DNA from: an uncultured Rhodopila sp.
GTDB taxonomy: Bacteria; Pseudomonadota; Alphaproteobacteria; Acetobacterales; Acetobacteraceae
DNA length: 64,000 nucleotides
Direction of reading: 5' to 3'
Assembly (NCBI GenBank): GCA_903851415.1
Contig: CAINOE010000021.1
Location: forward strand, 19,471-83,470
Both the position numbers and the translations under genes were made by a program. Positions within the stretch are counted from its first letter, which is position 1. Every line of letters starts with the position of its first letter. Below are positions 33,944 to 43,934 of this stretch, piece by piece. The notes below the pieces were generated by a model. That model ran no database searches, had not been told where the DNA came from, and was given only the letters and a program-made list of their open reading frames with translations.

Positions 33944-34765
33944 ATGCCCACCATCACCACCAAGGACGGCACGCAGATCTACTTCAAGGACTGGGGCACC
34001 GGGCAGCCGATCGTATTCAGCCACGGCTGGCCGCTGACGGGCGACGCGTTCGAGGACCAGATGATGGCCCTCGCCTCGCACGGCTACCGCTGCATCGCGC
34101 ATGATCGGCGTGGTCATGGCCGCTCCAGCCAGCCGTGGAACGGCAACGACATGGATACTTACGCCGCCGATCTGGCGGCACTGACTGCGGCGCTCGATCT
34201 GCATGAGGCCGTGCATGTCGGGCATTCCACCGGCGGCGGCGAGGCCGCCCGCTATGTCGCCCGCCACGGCCGTGGCCGCGTCTCCCGACTCGTGCTGATC
34301 GGCGCCGTTCCTCCCATCATGCTGAAGACCGAGGCCTATCCCGGCGGTCTGCCGATGGATGTGTTTGACGGCATCCGCGCCGGCGTGGCGGCTGACCGGT
34401 CGCAGTTCTTCAAGGACCTCAGCCTGCCGTTCTACGGCGCCAACCGGCCGGGATCTAAAGTCAGCCAGGGGCTGCGCGACAGTTTCTGGATGCAGGGCAT
34501 GATGGGCGGGCTGAAAAATGAATACGACTGCATCAAAGCCTTCTCGGAAACCGACTTCACGCAGGATCTGAAGTCCATCACAGTGCCCACCCTGGTCCTG
34601 CATGGCGACGACGATCAAATCGTGCCGCTGGAAAATTCCGGACGGCTGTCGGCGCAACTGATCGAGGGCGCGGTGCTGAAGGTCTACCCCGGCGCGCCGC
34701 ACGGCATGTGCTCGACCGAAAAGGACAAGGTCACAGCCGATATCCTGGAGTTCGTCAGGACATGA
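33944..34765 (+). CDS. Alpha/beta hydrolase, non-heme chloroperoxidase/arylesterase type
   Basis: 273 residues, the usual length for this group (CpoF/EstF1 type). Features in order: [20 protein letters not shown], oxyanion segment [24 protein letters not shown], nucleophile Ser in [19 protein letters not shown], Asp in [12 protein letters not shown] and His in [12 protein letters not shown]. These enzymes hydrolyse aryl esters and can form peracids. The start MPTITTKDG has GGGAG upstream. It stands just ahead of the transketolase gene but with no functional link that I can see. Confidence 0.88.
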   Translation: MPTITTKDGTQIYFKDWGTGQPIVFSHGWPLTGDAFEDQMMALASHGYRCIAHDRRGHGRSSQPWNGNDMDTYAADLAALTAALDLHEAVHVGHSTGGGEAARYVARHGRGRVSRLVLIGAVPPIMLKTEAYPGGLPMDVFDGIRAGVAADRSQFFKDLSLPFYGANRPGSKVSQGLRDSFWMQGMMGGLKNEYDCIKAFSETDFTQDLKSITVPTLVLHGDDDQIVPLENSGRLSAQLIEGAVLKVYPGAPHGMCSTEKDKVTADILEFVRT

Positions 34766-34844
34766 TGGCCGTGGCGGCACGGAACCTAACCCTGCCGCCA
34801 CACTTACTCTCCCAAGCCCCGCGCATCGCAGCCAGGAGACCCGG

Positions 34845-36917
34845 ATGTCCGACGCCACCGATATCGACCAACTCAGCATCAACACCATCCGCATGCTGGC
34901 CGCGGACGCCGTGCAGAAGGCCAAGTCCGGCCATCCGGGCACCCCGATGGGCGCCGCGCCAACCGCCTACACGCTCTGGCAGCGGCATCTGAAATACGAC
35001 CCCGCCGCGCCGGAGTGGATGAACCGCGACCGCTTCGTGCTGTCCGTGGGCCACGCCTCCATGCTGCTGTATGCGCTGATCCACCTCGCCGGCATCGAGG
35101 GCAGCCCGGAAGTCTACGGCGATTCCGACCGCAAGGCCGTCACGCTGGACGACATCGAACACTTCCGCCAACTCGACAGCCGCTGCCCGGGGCATCCGGA
35201 ATACCGCCTGACCTCCGGCGTCGAGACCACGACCGGGCCGCTCGGCCAGGGCCTGGCGACCAGCGTCGGCATGGCGATCACCGGCAAGTGGCTGGCGGCG
35301 ACCTATAACCGGCCGGACTTCAAGCTGTTCGACTACAACGTCTACGCCCTGTGCGGCGACGGCGACATGATGGAGGGCGTTGCCAGCGAGGCCGCGTCGC
35401 TGGCCGCGCATCTCAGCCTGCCCAACCTGTGCTGGATCTACGACAGCAACCGCGTGACGATCGAGGGCATGACCGACATCGCCTACTCCGAGGATGTCGC
35501 CGCCCGCTTCCTCGCCTATGGCTGGAACGTCACCACGGTGGCCGACGCCAACGACACCATCGCGCTCGACCGCGCCTACCGGATCTTCCTGAAGACGAAC
35601 GACCGCCCGACCCTGATCGTCGTTCACAGCCATATCGGGTATGGCGCGCCGACGCTGCAGGACAGCCCGAAGGCGCACGGCGAGCCGCTGGGCGAGAAAG
35701 AACTGCGCGGCGCCAAGGAGTTCTTCGGCTTCGACCCGGACAGGAGCTTCGTCGTCCCCGACGCCGTGCCAAAGCACTTCGCCGCCAACATGGGCGCGCG
35801 CGGCGCGGCGGCCCATGCGGCCTGGGACAAGCTGCTGGCGGAATACCGGACGGCGCATCCTGATCTGGCCAAACAGGTCGATGCCATCTACGCCGGCACG
35901 CTGCCGGAGGACTGGGAGTCCGCGTTGCCGACCTTCCCGGCTGATGCCAAAGGTCTGGCCACGCGGGATTCCTCCGGCAAGGTGCTGAACGCCCTGGCGC
36001 AGCGCATCCCGTGGATCATCGGCGGCGCGGCGGACCTCGCCCCCAGCACCAAGACCAACCTGGCGTTCGAGGGCGCCGGCAGCTTCGAGGCGCCCGGGAC
36101 CGTCGGCGACTACCGCGGCCGCAACATGCATTTCGGCGTCCGCGAGCACGCCATGTGCGCGGCGGTCAACGGCATGACGTTGTCCGGGCTGCGGGCGTTC
36201 GGCTCCGGCTTCCTGATCTTCACCGACTACGCCCGCGGCTCCATCCGGCTGTCGGCGATCATGGAATTGTCGGTCATCCACATCTGGACGCATGATTCCA
36301 TCGGCGTGGGCGAGGACGGCCCGACGCACCAGCCAATCGAGCAGTTGCTGTCGCTGCGGGCGATCCCGGGGATGGTGGTGCTCCGGCCGGCGGATGCCAA
36401 CGAGGTCAGCGAGGCGTGGCGCGTGGTGATGAACCTGAAGCACCGGCCGGCGGCGATCGTCTGCTCCCGCCAGCCGCTGCCGACGATCGACCGCGACGCG
36501 TTCGCCCCGGCGTCCGGGTTGGCAAAAGGCGCCTACGTCCTGGCCGATGCGCCCGACGGCAAGCCCTCGGTTATCCTCATCGGCACCGGCAGCGAAGTGT
36601 CGCTGTGCATGGCCGCACGGGAAAAACTGACCGCGGAGGGCATTGCGGCGCGCGTCGTCTCGATGCCGTCCTGGGAGTTGTTCGATGAGCAGGACCAGGC
36701 GTACCAGGACAGCGTGCTGCCGCCGTCGATCACCGCGCGGGTAACGGTGGAGCAAGCCTCACCCATCGGCTGGGACCGCTATGCCGGGCGGACCGGTCAA
36801 ATCATCGGTATGCACAGCTTCGGCATGTCGGCGCCGATTGCCGCGGTGGCCCAGCATTTCGGCTTCACTCCGGATCGCGTAGTAGAAATCGCGAAGCAGG
36901 CGATGGCCGCCGGCTGA
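34845..36917 (+). CDS. tkt: Transketolase
   Basis: Thiamine-diphosphate enzyme of the pentose phosphate pathway that moves two-carbon units between sugar phosphates, 690 residues. The N-terminal substrate site AKSGHPGTPMGAAPTAYTLW, the ThDP/Mg motif GDGDMMEGVASEAASLA, HSHIGYGAPTLQDSPKAHG, and in the second domain the catalytic Glu in GVREHAMCAAVNGM and HDSIGVGEDGPTHQPIEQL are all present. AGGAG precedes the ATG. The gnd gene follows after 19 bp, so both pentose phosphate enzymes are likely one operon. Confidence 0.96.
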   Translation: MSDATDIDQLSINTIRMLAADAVQKAKSGHPGTPMGAAPTAYTLWQRHLKYDPAAPEWMNRDRFVLSVGHASMLLYALIHLAGIEGSPEVYGDSDRKAVTLDDIEHFRQLDSRCPGHPEYRLTSGVETTTGPLGQGLATSVGMAITGKWLAATYNRPDFKLFDYNVYALCGDGDMMEGVASEAASLAAHLSLPNLCWIYDSNRVTIEGMTDIAYSEDVAARFLAYGWNVTTVADANDTIALDRAYRIFLKTNDRPTLIVVHSHIGYGAPTLQDSPKAHGEPLGEKELRGAKEFFGFDPDRSFVVPDAVPKHFAANMGARGAAAHAAWDKLLAEYRTAHPDLAKQVDAIYAGTLPEDWESALPTFPADAKGLATRDSSGKVLNALAQRIPWIIGGAADLAPSTKTNLAFEGAGSFEAPGTVGDYRGRNMHFGVREHAMCAAVNGMTLSGLRAFGSGFLIFTDYARGSIRLSAIMELSVIHIWTHDSIGVGEDGPTHQPIEQLLSLRAIPGMVVLRPADANEVSEAWRVVMNLKHRPAAIVCSRQPLPTIDRDAFAPASGLAKGAYVLADAPDGKPSVILIGTGSEVSLCMAAREKLTAEGIAARVVSMPSWELFDEQDQAYQDSVLPPSITARVTVEQASPIGWDRYAGRTGQIIGMHSFGMSAPIAAVAQHFGFTPDRVVEIAKQAMAAG

Positions 36918-36936
36918 TGTCTCAGGGAGCAACCCA

Positions 36937-37953
36937 ATGCAGCTAGGAATGATCGGCCTTGGACGAATGGGCGGCAACATGGTGATCCGCCTGACCAGGG
37001 CGGGACACGACTGCCTGGTGTTCGACAGCCATCCGGAGGCGGTGAACGCGCTGGTCGAGAAGGGCGCAAAAGGCACCACCAGCCTGCCGGACTTTGTGAA
37101 GCAACTGTCCAAGCCAAGGCTGGTCTGGCTGATGGTCCCGGCGGGCGTGGTCGATCCGGTGCTGGAATCGCTGATCCCGCTGCTGGAGGCAGGCGACATC
37201 GTCGTGGACGGGGGCAACTCCTACTACCATGACGACATCCGCCGGGCGGCGGACCTGCGCAAACTGGGGCTGCACTACGTCGATGTCGGCGTCAGCGGCG
37301 GCGTCTGGGGCCTCGAACGCGGCTACTGCCATATGATCGGCGGCGAGGACGAGGTGGTGAAGCACCTGGATCCGATCTTCCGGTCGCTGGCGCCGGGGGT
37401 GGAGGCCGCGCCGCGCACGCCGGGTGCGACGGGCGAGCCGGAACCGGCGGAGCTGGGATACCTGCATTGCGGTCCGAACGGCGCCGGCCATTTCGTGAAG
37501 ATGGTGCACAACGGCATCGAATACGGTCTGATGGCGGCGTATGCGGAAGGCTTCAATATCATCAAGCATGCAAACGTCGGACTGCACACCCAGGTGCATG
37601 ACGCCGAAACGACTCCGCTGCGGCAACCGGAACTGTACAAATACGAAATCGATGTGGGCAAGGTGGCGGAGGTGTGGCGCCGCGGCAGCGTGGTCGCTTC
37701 GTGGCTGCTCGACCTGACCGCCAGCGCGCTGCGGAAGAGCCCGGATCTCGGCAATTTTGCCGGCCGGGTCTCGGATTCCGGGGAAGGCCGGTGGACGGTG
37801 ATGGCCGCCGTGGATGAAAGCGTTCCGGCGCCGGTGATTTCGGCCGCGTTGTTCGCGCGCTTCAGTTCGCGCGGCGAGGCGGACTACGGTGATCGCCTGC
37901 TGTCCGCACTGCGGTTCGAGTTCGGCGGACATGTGGAAAAGCCGAAAGAGTAA
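36937..37953 (+). CDS. gnd: 6-phosphogluconate dehydrogenase (decarboxylating), short GndA type
   Basis: 338 residues, the short, usually NAD-preferring bacterial class rather than the 470-residue E. coli type. The Rossmann motif is MIGLGRMGGNMVIRL, then DGGNSYYHDDIRRA, the substrate signature DVGVSGGVWGLERGYCHMIGG and the catalytic Lys region GHFVKMVHNGIEYGLM. It converts 6-phosphogluconate to ribulose 5-phosphate and CO2. Its place directly after tkt supports joint expression. A strong hairpin lies 27 bp downstream. Confidence 0.94.
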   Translation: MQLGMIGLGRMGGNMVIRLTRAGHDCLVFDSHPEAVNALVEKGAKGTTSLPDFVKQLSKPRLVWLMVPAGVVDPVLESLIPLLEAGDIVVDGGNSYYHDDIRRAADLRKLGLHYVDVGVSGGVWGLERGYCHMIGGEDEVVKHLDPIFRSLAPGVEAAPRTPGATGEPEPAELGYLHCGPNGAGHFVKMVHNGIEYGLMAAYAEGFNIIKHANVGLHTQVHDAETTPLRQPELYKYEIDVGKVAEVWRRGSVVASWLLDLTASALRKSPDLGNFAGRVSDSGEGRWTVMAAVDESVPAPVISAALFARFSSRGEADYGDRLLSALRFEFGGHVEKPKE

Positions 37954-37980
37954 GTCCGGGGCTTCACGAACGACGATCGC

Positions 37981-38012
37981 AGCGGCGCGGCAGTGCCCAC
38001 TGCCGCGCCGCT
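37981..38012. terminator. Strong hairpin after gnd
   Basis: A perfect 15-bp inverted repeat, AGCGGCGCGGCAGTG / CACTGCCGCGCCGCT, with two bases between. It ends the tkt-gnd unit. No T-run follows, so termination may be Rho-aided or the hairpin may protect the mRNA 3' end. Confidence 0.6.
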
Positions 38013-38203
38013 TCGCTGTCCGGACTTCTTGACGCAAACCGGGTTTTCATATCCGCTGTAAGAAAACCAGGGAGGTTTATAACGCAACCCGATCCGAAGC
38101 GCTCGTCGCCCGGGTTGATCGTTGAAGATCTTCAGTCAGTGACAGTCTGCCGGCGTTGGTTTTCTCCGCCGCCGGGGCACTTTCGCCATAGGGAGTCATA
38201 ATC

Positions 38204-39142
38204 ATGCCGGTGAATCCGCAAGTCCGCGCCCTGCTCGACGAATTCGAAAAGCAAGGCTTGCCGCCGTTCGACCAGATGAGCGTCACCCGGGCCCGCGTCG
38301 TCGCTCTCGGCTTCAGGGATTTGCAGGGGGAACCGGAAAATCTCGGCGAGGTCCGGGACATTCTTGTGCCCGGTCCGGCGGGCGCCCTGCCGGTGCGGCT
38401 GTATCATCCTGCGCCCGGACAGGCTTTGCCGCTGGTGGTTTACTTTCATGGCGGCGGATGGGTCATCGGCGATCTCGAAATCGTCGATAAGCCGTGCCGC
38501 GCTTTGGCCAACGCGTCGCACTGCGTCGTTGCATCGGTGAACTACCGGCTCAGCCCCGAGACCAAATTCCCCGGTCCGGCGGAAGACTGTTACGCCGCCA
38601 CGAAATGGCTGGCCGAGCATGCGCACGCCATCGGGGCGAATGGCCGGTTCGTCGCGGTTGCGGGCGACAGCGCGGGTGGCAATCTCGCGGCTGTGGTCGC
38701 GCTGATGGCGCGGGATCGCGGCGGCCCCGCCCTGTCCTATCAGGTTCTCATCTATCCGGTCACCGCGCCGGCGGCAGGCACGCAATCCGCGTCCTATCAG
38801 GAGAACGCCGACGGCTACCTGCTGACCAAAGGCAGCATGGAGTGGTTCTGGGACCATTATCTGACGGCGCCCGACGACGGCAAGAACCCCCACGCCGCGC
38901 CGCTGCATGCGGCGGACCTGAGCCGTCTGCCGCCCGCCATGGTGATCACGGCCGAGTTCGATCCGCTGCGTGACGAGGGACTTGCCTATACGAAACGTCT
39001 TCAGGAGGCCGGCGTTTCCGTTAATGCGGTTCATTACCCGGGATTGATTCACGGCTTTTTCTGGCTGGCCGGGGCGCTGGACGCCGGAAAGGAACTTATC
39101 GCGGCAATCGGCGACGAATTGCGCAAGCAGACAGCCAACTGA
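38204..39142 (+). CDS. Alpha/beta hydrolase, hormone-sensitive-lipase (family IV esterase) type
   Basis: 312 residues. The HSL hallmark HGGGWVIGDLE gives the oxyanion hole, followed by VNYRLSPETKFPGPAEDCY. The nucleophile is in VAVAGDSAGGNLAAVVAL, the acid in ITAEFDPLRDEG and the base in YPGLIHGFFWLAGALD. Such esterases prefer short-chain acyl esters. The gene is monocistronic, with the SSS symporter gene convergent 52 bp downstream. Nothing in the context fixes the substrate. Confidence 0.9.
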   Translation: MPVNPQVRALLDEFEKQGLPPFDQMSVTRARVVALGFRDLQGEPENLGEVRDILVPGPAGALPVRLYHPAPGQALPLVVYFHGGGWVIGDLEIVDKPCRALANASHCVVASVNYRLSPETKFPGPAEDCYAATKWLAEHAHAIGANGRFVAVAGDSAGGNLAAVVALMARDRGGPALSYQVLIYPVTAPAAGTQSASYQENADGYLLTKGSMEWFWDHYLTAPDDGKNPHAAPLHAADLSRLPPAMVITAEFDPLRDEGLAYTKRLQEAGVSVNAVHYPGLIHGFFWLAGALDAGKELIAAIGDELRKQTAN

Positions 39143-39193
39143 AGACCCAACCGGCGGGAGCAGACCAGTCATCGGGGAATGGAAGACACTCCT

Positions 39194-40648
39194 TCACGCG
39201 TAGGCTGCCCGCCGCCGCGTCAGCGCGCTGACAACCGCGGTGGCGGCGAGATTAAACAGCAGCGCAACGATGCCGATATTCAGGTCGCGCAACACCTCCG
39301 GCAGGCCCGGCAGCAGCCCGGCGATGCTGGTGCGGGTCAGGCTGGTCGAGGCGACGGTAGCGACCCCGGCGCAGATTCCCGCGAACGCACCTTCCCGCGT
39401 TACCGGATTATGCGGCAGCAGGCTGGCGACCAGCGACGGAAAAAGCTGCGTCACGAAGGCATAGCCCATCAGCAGAAGCGCAACGATCGTGTTGCCGCCC
39501 CGGATCGTGAACACCACGGCCACCAGGGCGACCACCGGAACCATCGACTTCGCGACGGTGCCGACCACGGCATCGCCGGCCTGCGGCCGGATGGCGCGGA
39601 ACAGGGTATTCGCCAGCAGAGTCGCCGATGACATCAGGATCATTGAGCCCGGCACCAGCGCCGTAAGCACCCCCGCCGCCCCGATGACGCCGACGAACCA
39701 GGGATCGAAGCTTTGGATCGACAGGCGCAGCAGCGACAGGTCGATATCCGGGCCTTTCAGTCCCGGCACCTGCAGGATGGCCGCGAAACCGACGAAGAAC
39801 ACGAACAACAAAATCAACTGATACAACGGAAGCAACGCGGCGTTGCGGCGGAACGCCCGCTCCTCCTTCGCGGTGTACAGCGAACCGAAGGTGTGCGGCC
39901 ACATGTAGAAGCCAAGAGCGGTCAGCAGCACGGTCGAATCGAACCATGCCAGGCTTTCGCCTTGCGGCGGCAAGGCCAGGAATCCCGGCTTCGCCGCCTG
40001 GATCGCCTGGAACATCGCGCCGTAGCCGCCATAGTAATGAATGGGCAGATAGATCCCCAGGAACAGCACCACCGCCAGGATCAGCGTATCTTTTACGACC
40101 GCTGTCCAGGCGGAGCCGCGGACGCCGGAGATCATCACGTAAACTGTAACGACCGCGGCGCCGATGCAGATCGCCCATGCCGTCGGGATGGCGCCGTAGG
40201 CCGCGGCGTCAACGATGATGCCCAGACCCTTCAGTTGCAGGACAAGATACGGCACCAACGCAACGATGCCGACGATCGCCACCAGCACGCCCAGCGCGGG
40301 GCTGTCGTATTTGCGCGCGAAGAAATCCGGCTGCGCGAACAGCCGGTGCTGCTTGGCGTAGCGCCATATCGGCGGCAGCAGCCAGTAGGAAACGATATAG
40401 GCCAGGCAGCCGTAGCTCAGGATGTAGAAGGCCGGCGCGCCATGGCCGTAGGCGAACCCGCTGCCGCCGAGGAACGTAAAGGTGGTGTAGATCTCGCCGG
40501 CCATCAGCACGAAAACCAGTATGGTGCCGAAGCCGCGGCCCCCGACGCTCCATTGCTCGAGGTCCATGTCGCGGCCGTGCCGGGCGCGCAGGCCCAAAAG
40601 AAGCACGCCGATCATCGTTACGGCGATGACGCCGAGCGCGGCGCTCAT
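39194..40648 (-). CDS. Sodium:solute symporter (SSS family)
   Basis: 484 residues with about 13 hydrophobic segments, typical for SSS transporters. Recognisable parts are GRGFGTILVFVLMAGEIYTTF near the start, the core motif GSGFAYGHGAPAFYILSYGC, and LVPGSMILMSSATLLANTLFR in the later repeat, which matches the SSS sodium-site region with consecutive Ser residues. The substrate is unknown; members carry sugars, pantothenate, proline or carboxylates. The start overlaps the stop of the upstream DUF3311 gene. DUF3311-SSS pairs recur in bacteria and probably form one transporter. Confidence 0.88.
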   Translation of the reverse strand: MSAALGVIAVTMIGVLLLGLRARHGRDMDLEQWSVGGRGFGTILVFVLMAGEIYTTFTFLGGSGFAYGHGAPAFYILSYGCLAYIVSYWLLPPIWRYAKQHRLFAQPDFFARKYDSPALGVLVAIVGIVALVPYLVLQLKGLGIIVDAAAYGAIPTAWAICIGAAVVTVYVMISGVRGSAWTAVVKDTLILAVVLFLGIYLPIHYYGGYGAMFQAIQAAKPGFLALPPQGESLAWFDSTVLLTALGFYMWPHTFGSLYTAKEERAFRRNAALLPLYQLILLFVFFVGFAAILQVPGLKGPDIDLSLLRLSIQSFDPWFVGVIGAAGVLTALVPGSMILMSSATLLANTLFRAIRPQAGDAVVGTVAKSMVPVVALVAVVFTIRGGNTIVALLLMGYAFVTQLFPSLVASLLPHNPVTREGAFAGICAGVATVASTSLTRTSIAGLLPGLPEVLRDLNIGIVALLFNLAATAVVSALTRRRAAYA

Positions 40649-40842
40649 TGGCCGCCGTCCTTATTGGCGGGGTCGCACCGATAGATGATCGCCATGATGA
40701 CGGAGGTCAGGACGATCCATAGGACGATCCAGGCGAGGACCAGCGGCATGCCGAGAACCAGCGGCTCGACCCGGTTGACCAGCGGAACGCCCACCAGAAT
40801 GCCGAGGAAGGGCAGAACGGCCAGATACCGGACATACGTCAT
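40645..40842 (-). CDS. DUF3311 small membrane protein
   Basis: 65 residues with two membrane segments (LAVLPFLGILVGVPLVNRVEP and GMPLVLAWIVLWIVLTSVIM) and a short basic tail. This is the DUF3311 pattern: a small subunit encoded immediately before SSS symporters, with the four-base ATGA overlap seen here. The role is unproven; by context it is an accessory subunit of the symporter. Confidence 0.88.
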   Translation of the reverse strand: MTYVRYLAVLPFLGILVGVPLVNRVEPLVLGMPLVLAWIVLWIVLTSVIMAIIYRCDPANKDGGQ

Positions 40843-40903
40843 GACAGGTTCCCTTGTCTGGCCCGGAGTGCAACGCGCCGCGGCCGTCCCGGTTGCCGCC
40901 GTT

Positions 40904-41530
40904 TCAATGCATCGCCGGACGCGTCTGCCGCCGCGCGCGGATGCAGGCCAGCACCGCCTCGTGCATCTCGTGCTCGGCGATCCGCGTCAGTTCGCGGAAT
41001 TGCTGAAGCAGGGCCTTCGCATCGTCCGATTCGGCGGAGTTGGCGGTTCGTTCGGCGACTTCCCGCGTCCCCTCGATCATGGCGCGCATTTGCGAGAGAA
41101 CGCCGAGCGCCTGGTGCGCCCGTTCCGGCAGATCGAGGCTCTCGTTGCCGCCGAACAATCCCTCCCGGAAGCTAACGATCTCCTCTCTCCGGATCAGCGC
41201 GATCCTTGCCAATCCCTCGTGGGTGGCGGGAACGTCGACGCGGGTCAGGCGAAACGGCTTGGACCGGTCCTGATGTTCGGACAGCCGGTTCCACAGGCCG
41301 ACGATCAGGCCGCCAATCAACGCGTTGGCGTCTTTCTCGCTGTCGAACACCGGCAGTTCGCCACCAAACAGCGCTTCGGCCGCGCCGATGGGCGAAACCG
41401 CGGAACCGGGCGAGGCGATGACGCCGAGAAAAAATGTGCGCACCGCATGAAGCGGCAACCGGCAGCCGTGGCGCAGCAGCAGGCCGCGCAGTGCATCGTC
41501 ACTCATTGGCGGTGGAGCAGACCTGGCCAT
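40904..41530 (-). CDS. Hypothetical protein with C-terminal helical region
   Basis: 208 residues from the ATG that has GAAGGATT upstream. I do not recognise a family with certainty. The N-terminal part (ALRGLLLRHGCRLPLHAVRTFF, then LIGGLIVGLWNRLSEHQ) looks like a compact helical domain of the YecA/UPF0149 sort, but the zinc-binding tail of that family is absent. The C-terminal half (ALGVLSQMRAMIEGTREVAE, LLQQFRELTRIAEHEMHEAV) is predicted helical and perhaps coiled coil. It is a cytosolic protein with no membrane segment, and is divergent from the SDR gene. Confidence 0.6.
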   Translation of the reverse strand: MARSAPPPMSDDALRGLLLRHGCRLPLHAVRTFFLGVIASPGSAVSPIGAAEALFGGELPVFDSEKDANALIGGLIVGLWNRLSEHQDRSKPFRLTRVDVPATHEGLARIALIRREEIVSFREGLFGGNESLDLPERAHQALGVLSQMRAMIEGTREVAERTANSAESDDAKALLQQFRELTRIAEHEMHEAVLACIRARRQTRPAMH

Positions 41531-41657
41531 CGGCGCGCAATCCTTCCGGTCAATTGCACCAGCATTACTACGTGCAGGCGGCGGCGGGTAGCGCCCGCCG
41601 ATTTCCGCCCTGCCCCGCGGACTGCTAAACCGGCCCCAACAACGGGAGGCAGACACC

Positions 41658-42431
41658 ATGGCTTACGGTCCATTCGATCTGACCGGAAAGGTCGCGCTGG
41701 TGACCGGCGGCAACAGCGGCATCGGCCTCGGCATGGCCCTGGCGATGGCGCAGGCCGGTGCCGACATCGCCATCTGGGGCACGAACGCGGCGAAGAACGC
41801 GGCGGCGGCCGATACATTGAAGGCGACCGGCCGGACCATCCTGGCGCTGGAATGCGATGTCGGCGACGAGGCCGCGGTGGATGCGGCGTTCGCCCGCACC
41901 GTCGAAACGCTCGGTCCTGTCGATGGCTGCTTCGCCAATGCCGGCGTGTCCGGCCGCGGCGGCCATAGCTTCCTGGAAATGACCAGCGCGGAGTGGCACC
42001 GCGTCACCCGGGTCAACCTCGACGGCGCGTTCTACACGTTCCGCGCCGCCGCCCGGCACATGGTGGAACACGGCAACGGCGGCGTCCTGATTGGCACCGC
42101 ATCCCTGGCGGCGATCGAGGCCGCGCCGCGCAGCGAGCATTACGCAGCGACGAAGGGCGGGCTGATCTCGATGGTGCGGGCGATGGCGGTGGAGTTCGCA
42201 CGCTACGGCGTGCGGGCGCACACGATCCTGCCCGGCTGGATCGAAACGAACATGACCGCGGACGCGGTGTCGACCGAGGGTTTCAAGAACAAGGTTCTGC
42301 CAAGGGTGCCGATGCGCCGCTGGGGCGAGGGCGACGATTTCGGCGGCATCGCGGTGTATTTGATGAGTTCGGCGTCACGCTATCACACCGGCGACACGTT
42401 CGTCATCGACGGCGGGTATTCGTTGTTTTAG
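41658..42431 (+). CDS. SDR-family oxidoreductase
   Basis: Classical short-chain dehydrogenase/reductase, 257 residues. The cofactor motif is VTGGNSGIGLGMALAMAQAG, the NAG-type segment is CFANAGVSGRGG, the catalytic Ser lies in LIGTASLAAIE and the YxxxK motif is HYAATKGGLISM. The C-terminus TGDTFVIDGGYSLF is typical of SDR enzymes. Preference for NAD or NADP and the substrate are not evident. AGGAG-like GGGAGGC precedes the ATG. Confidence 0.92.
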   Translation: MAYGPFDLTGKVALVTGGNSGIGLGMALAMAQAGADIAIWGTNAAKNAAAADTLKATGRTILALECDVGDEAAVDAAFARTVETLGPVDGCFANAGVSGRGGHSFLEMTSAEWHRVTRVNLDGAFYTFRAAARHMVEHGNGGVLIGTASLAAIEAAPRSEHYAATKGGLISMVRAMAVEFARYGVRAHTILPGWIETNMTADAVSTEGFKNKVLPRVPMRRWGEGDDFGGIAVYLMSSASRYHTGDTFVIDGGYSLF

Positions 42432-42498
42432 CGTTCGCATCGTCTCCCGGCTCCGGCGGAAGGTCCGCCGGACCGGAAGGACGTTGCCAAACGCGCCG

Positions 42499-42936
42499 TC
42501 AATGCTTGGATTTATCCGCCAGCGCCTTCACCTCATCGAGAGCCTCGACGAAGCGGTTGTTGAGCAGCCTGACCGCTTCCGCATTGGAGCTTTGGATCAG
42601 GTCGCTGATCTCCTTCAGATTGGCGACCGCGTGCTCATAGGCGTGCTTGAGCAATTCGGCCTGCTTGGCGGCTTTGGCCTGCGGGGTCTCGACGGTGGAC
42701 AGGGTGCGCACCGCTTCGGTCAGTTCCGCCATGCTCTGCTGCACGATCTCCATGTGCCGGCGGGCGACCGCCTGGGCGCCTTCGAGTGCGACGCGGTTGG
42801 CGGCCGTCAGGGTTTCGATATTGCGCCGGCTGGCGGCGACGAACGCCTCCATGTCAGGGACCGCGGGCAGCTTCAATTCGGAGAACAGTTTGCCGAACTC
42901 CCCGAAATCGGCGATCGTCTTGGGTGGATAAGCCAT
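42499..42936 (-). CDS. phaP: Phasin family protein
   Basis: 145 residues, almost entirely helical, of the short phasin type that coats polyhydroxyalkanoate granules. Family features are the FGEFGKLFSELKLPAVPDMEAF start, then ASRRNIETLTAANRVALEG, ARRHMEIVQQSMAELTEAV and a C-terminal helix ending ALDEVKALADKSKH. The gene is alone; no pha synthase gene lies nearby. It indicates that the organism probably stores PHA. Confidence 0.9.
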   Translation of the reverse strand: MAYPPKTIADFGEFGKLFSELKLPAVPDMEAFVAASRRNIETLTAANRVALEGAQAVARRHMEIVQQSMAELTEAVRTLSTVETPQAKAAKQAELLKHAYEHAVANLKEISDLIQSSNAEAVRLLNNRFVEALDEVKALADKSKH

Positions 42937-43064
42937 GGTCTCGCTCCCTTTTTTCTGATCCGGTGCACCTCCGGCACGTTACCCCAGAACGGAGGGAAAA
43001 CCAAGTCCACACCGCGTGACAATCGGATGCCGGCGGACCATGTTGGCGGCAAAGGAGAGCTGCC

Positions 43065-43724
43065 ATGGACACCGGAACCCGCATCGACATCGTCTCCGAC
43101 GCGATCTGCCCCTGGTGCTATATCGGCAAGCGGCAGTTGGAACGGGCTTTGGCCATCCTTGCCGCGGAGGGCATGACGTTCTCGGTGCACTGGAACCCGT
43201 TCCAGCTCAATCCCGACATGCCCGGGCACGGCCGCGACCGCGCCGCCTATCGCGCCGAGAAATTCGGCAGCGCGGCGAAATCCGCCGAACTCGATCAGCA
43301 GATCACCGAGGCGGGTGCCGCCGTGGGCCTTGGATTCCGCACAGACCTTATGACGCGGACGCCAAACACGGTCGACGCCCACCGGCTGATCTGGCTGGCC
43401 GACCATCATGGCGTGCAGGACGCGGCCATGGAGGCGGTGTTTCGCGCCTACTTCGTCGAAGGCCGCGACATCGGCGACCCCGCGGTGCTGGCGGCCTGCG
43501 GGGCCGAAGCCGGGCTGCGCGACGTCGCGGTGTTCCTCGCCGGGGACCTTGCGGAGGATGAGGTGCGGGCGGGGGACAAAGCGGCGCGGGATGCGGGCGT
43601 CAGCGGCGTGCCGTCGTTCTTTCTGGACGGTTACAACCTGTTTTCCGGCGCGATGCCGGCGGACACCATCGCCGGGGCGCTGCGGCACGGCCGGGCCACC
43701 CTGCGGGAGCGGGAGCGGGGGTGA
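43065..43724 (+). CDS. DsbA-family oxidoreductase, FrnE-like
   Basis: 219 residues of the FrnE/2-hydroxychromene-2-carboxylate isomerase branch of the thioredoxin-like DsbA family. The redox motif is CPWCYIGKRQLE near the N-terminus. FrnE-type features are WNPFQLNPDMP, NTVDAHRLIWLADHHGVQD and the cis-Pro region GVSGVPSFFLDGYNLFSGA. There is no signal peptide, so it acts in the cytosol. FrnE proteins are linked to oxidative-stress tolerance or polyketide biosynthesis. AAAGGAGAG precedes the ATG. Confidence 0.9.
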   Translation: MDTGTRIDIVSDAICPWCYIGKRQLERALAILAAEGMTFSVHWNPFQLNPDMPGHGRDRAAYRAEKFGSAAKSAELDQQITEAGAAVGLGFRTDLMTRTPNTVDAHRLIWLADHHGVQDAAMEAVFRAYFVEGRDIGDPAVLAACGAEAGLRDVAVFLAGDLAEDEVRAGDKAARDAGVSGVPSFFLDGYNLFSGAMPADTIAGALRHGRATLRERERG

Positions 43725-43934
43725 GGCGTCGGACCTGCGTCCTGTCACGTCGCGGCCCGGCCTCCTGCATCGGCCACCCGTGAAGGTTGGGCCACGACAT
43801 AGACGGGACTCCCGCGACACAGAAACGGGCCGCGCGCCGTCCAGTCGAATTTTCTTCTCTTCGGCATCATGACGATTGAAACAAACCACGCGAGCGGCCG
43901 GTTGGACAAGGATCGTCTGTTTCCAGAACGAAAG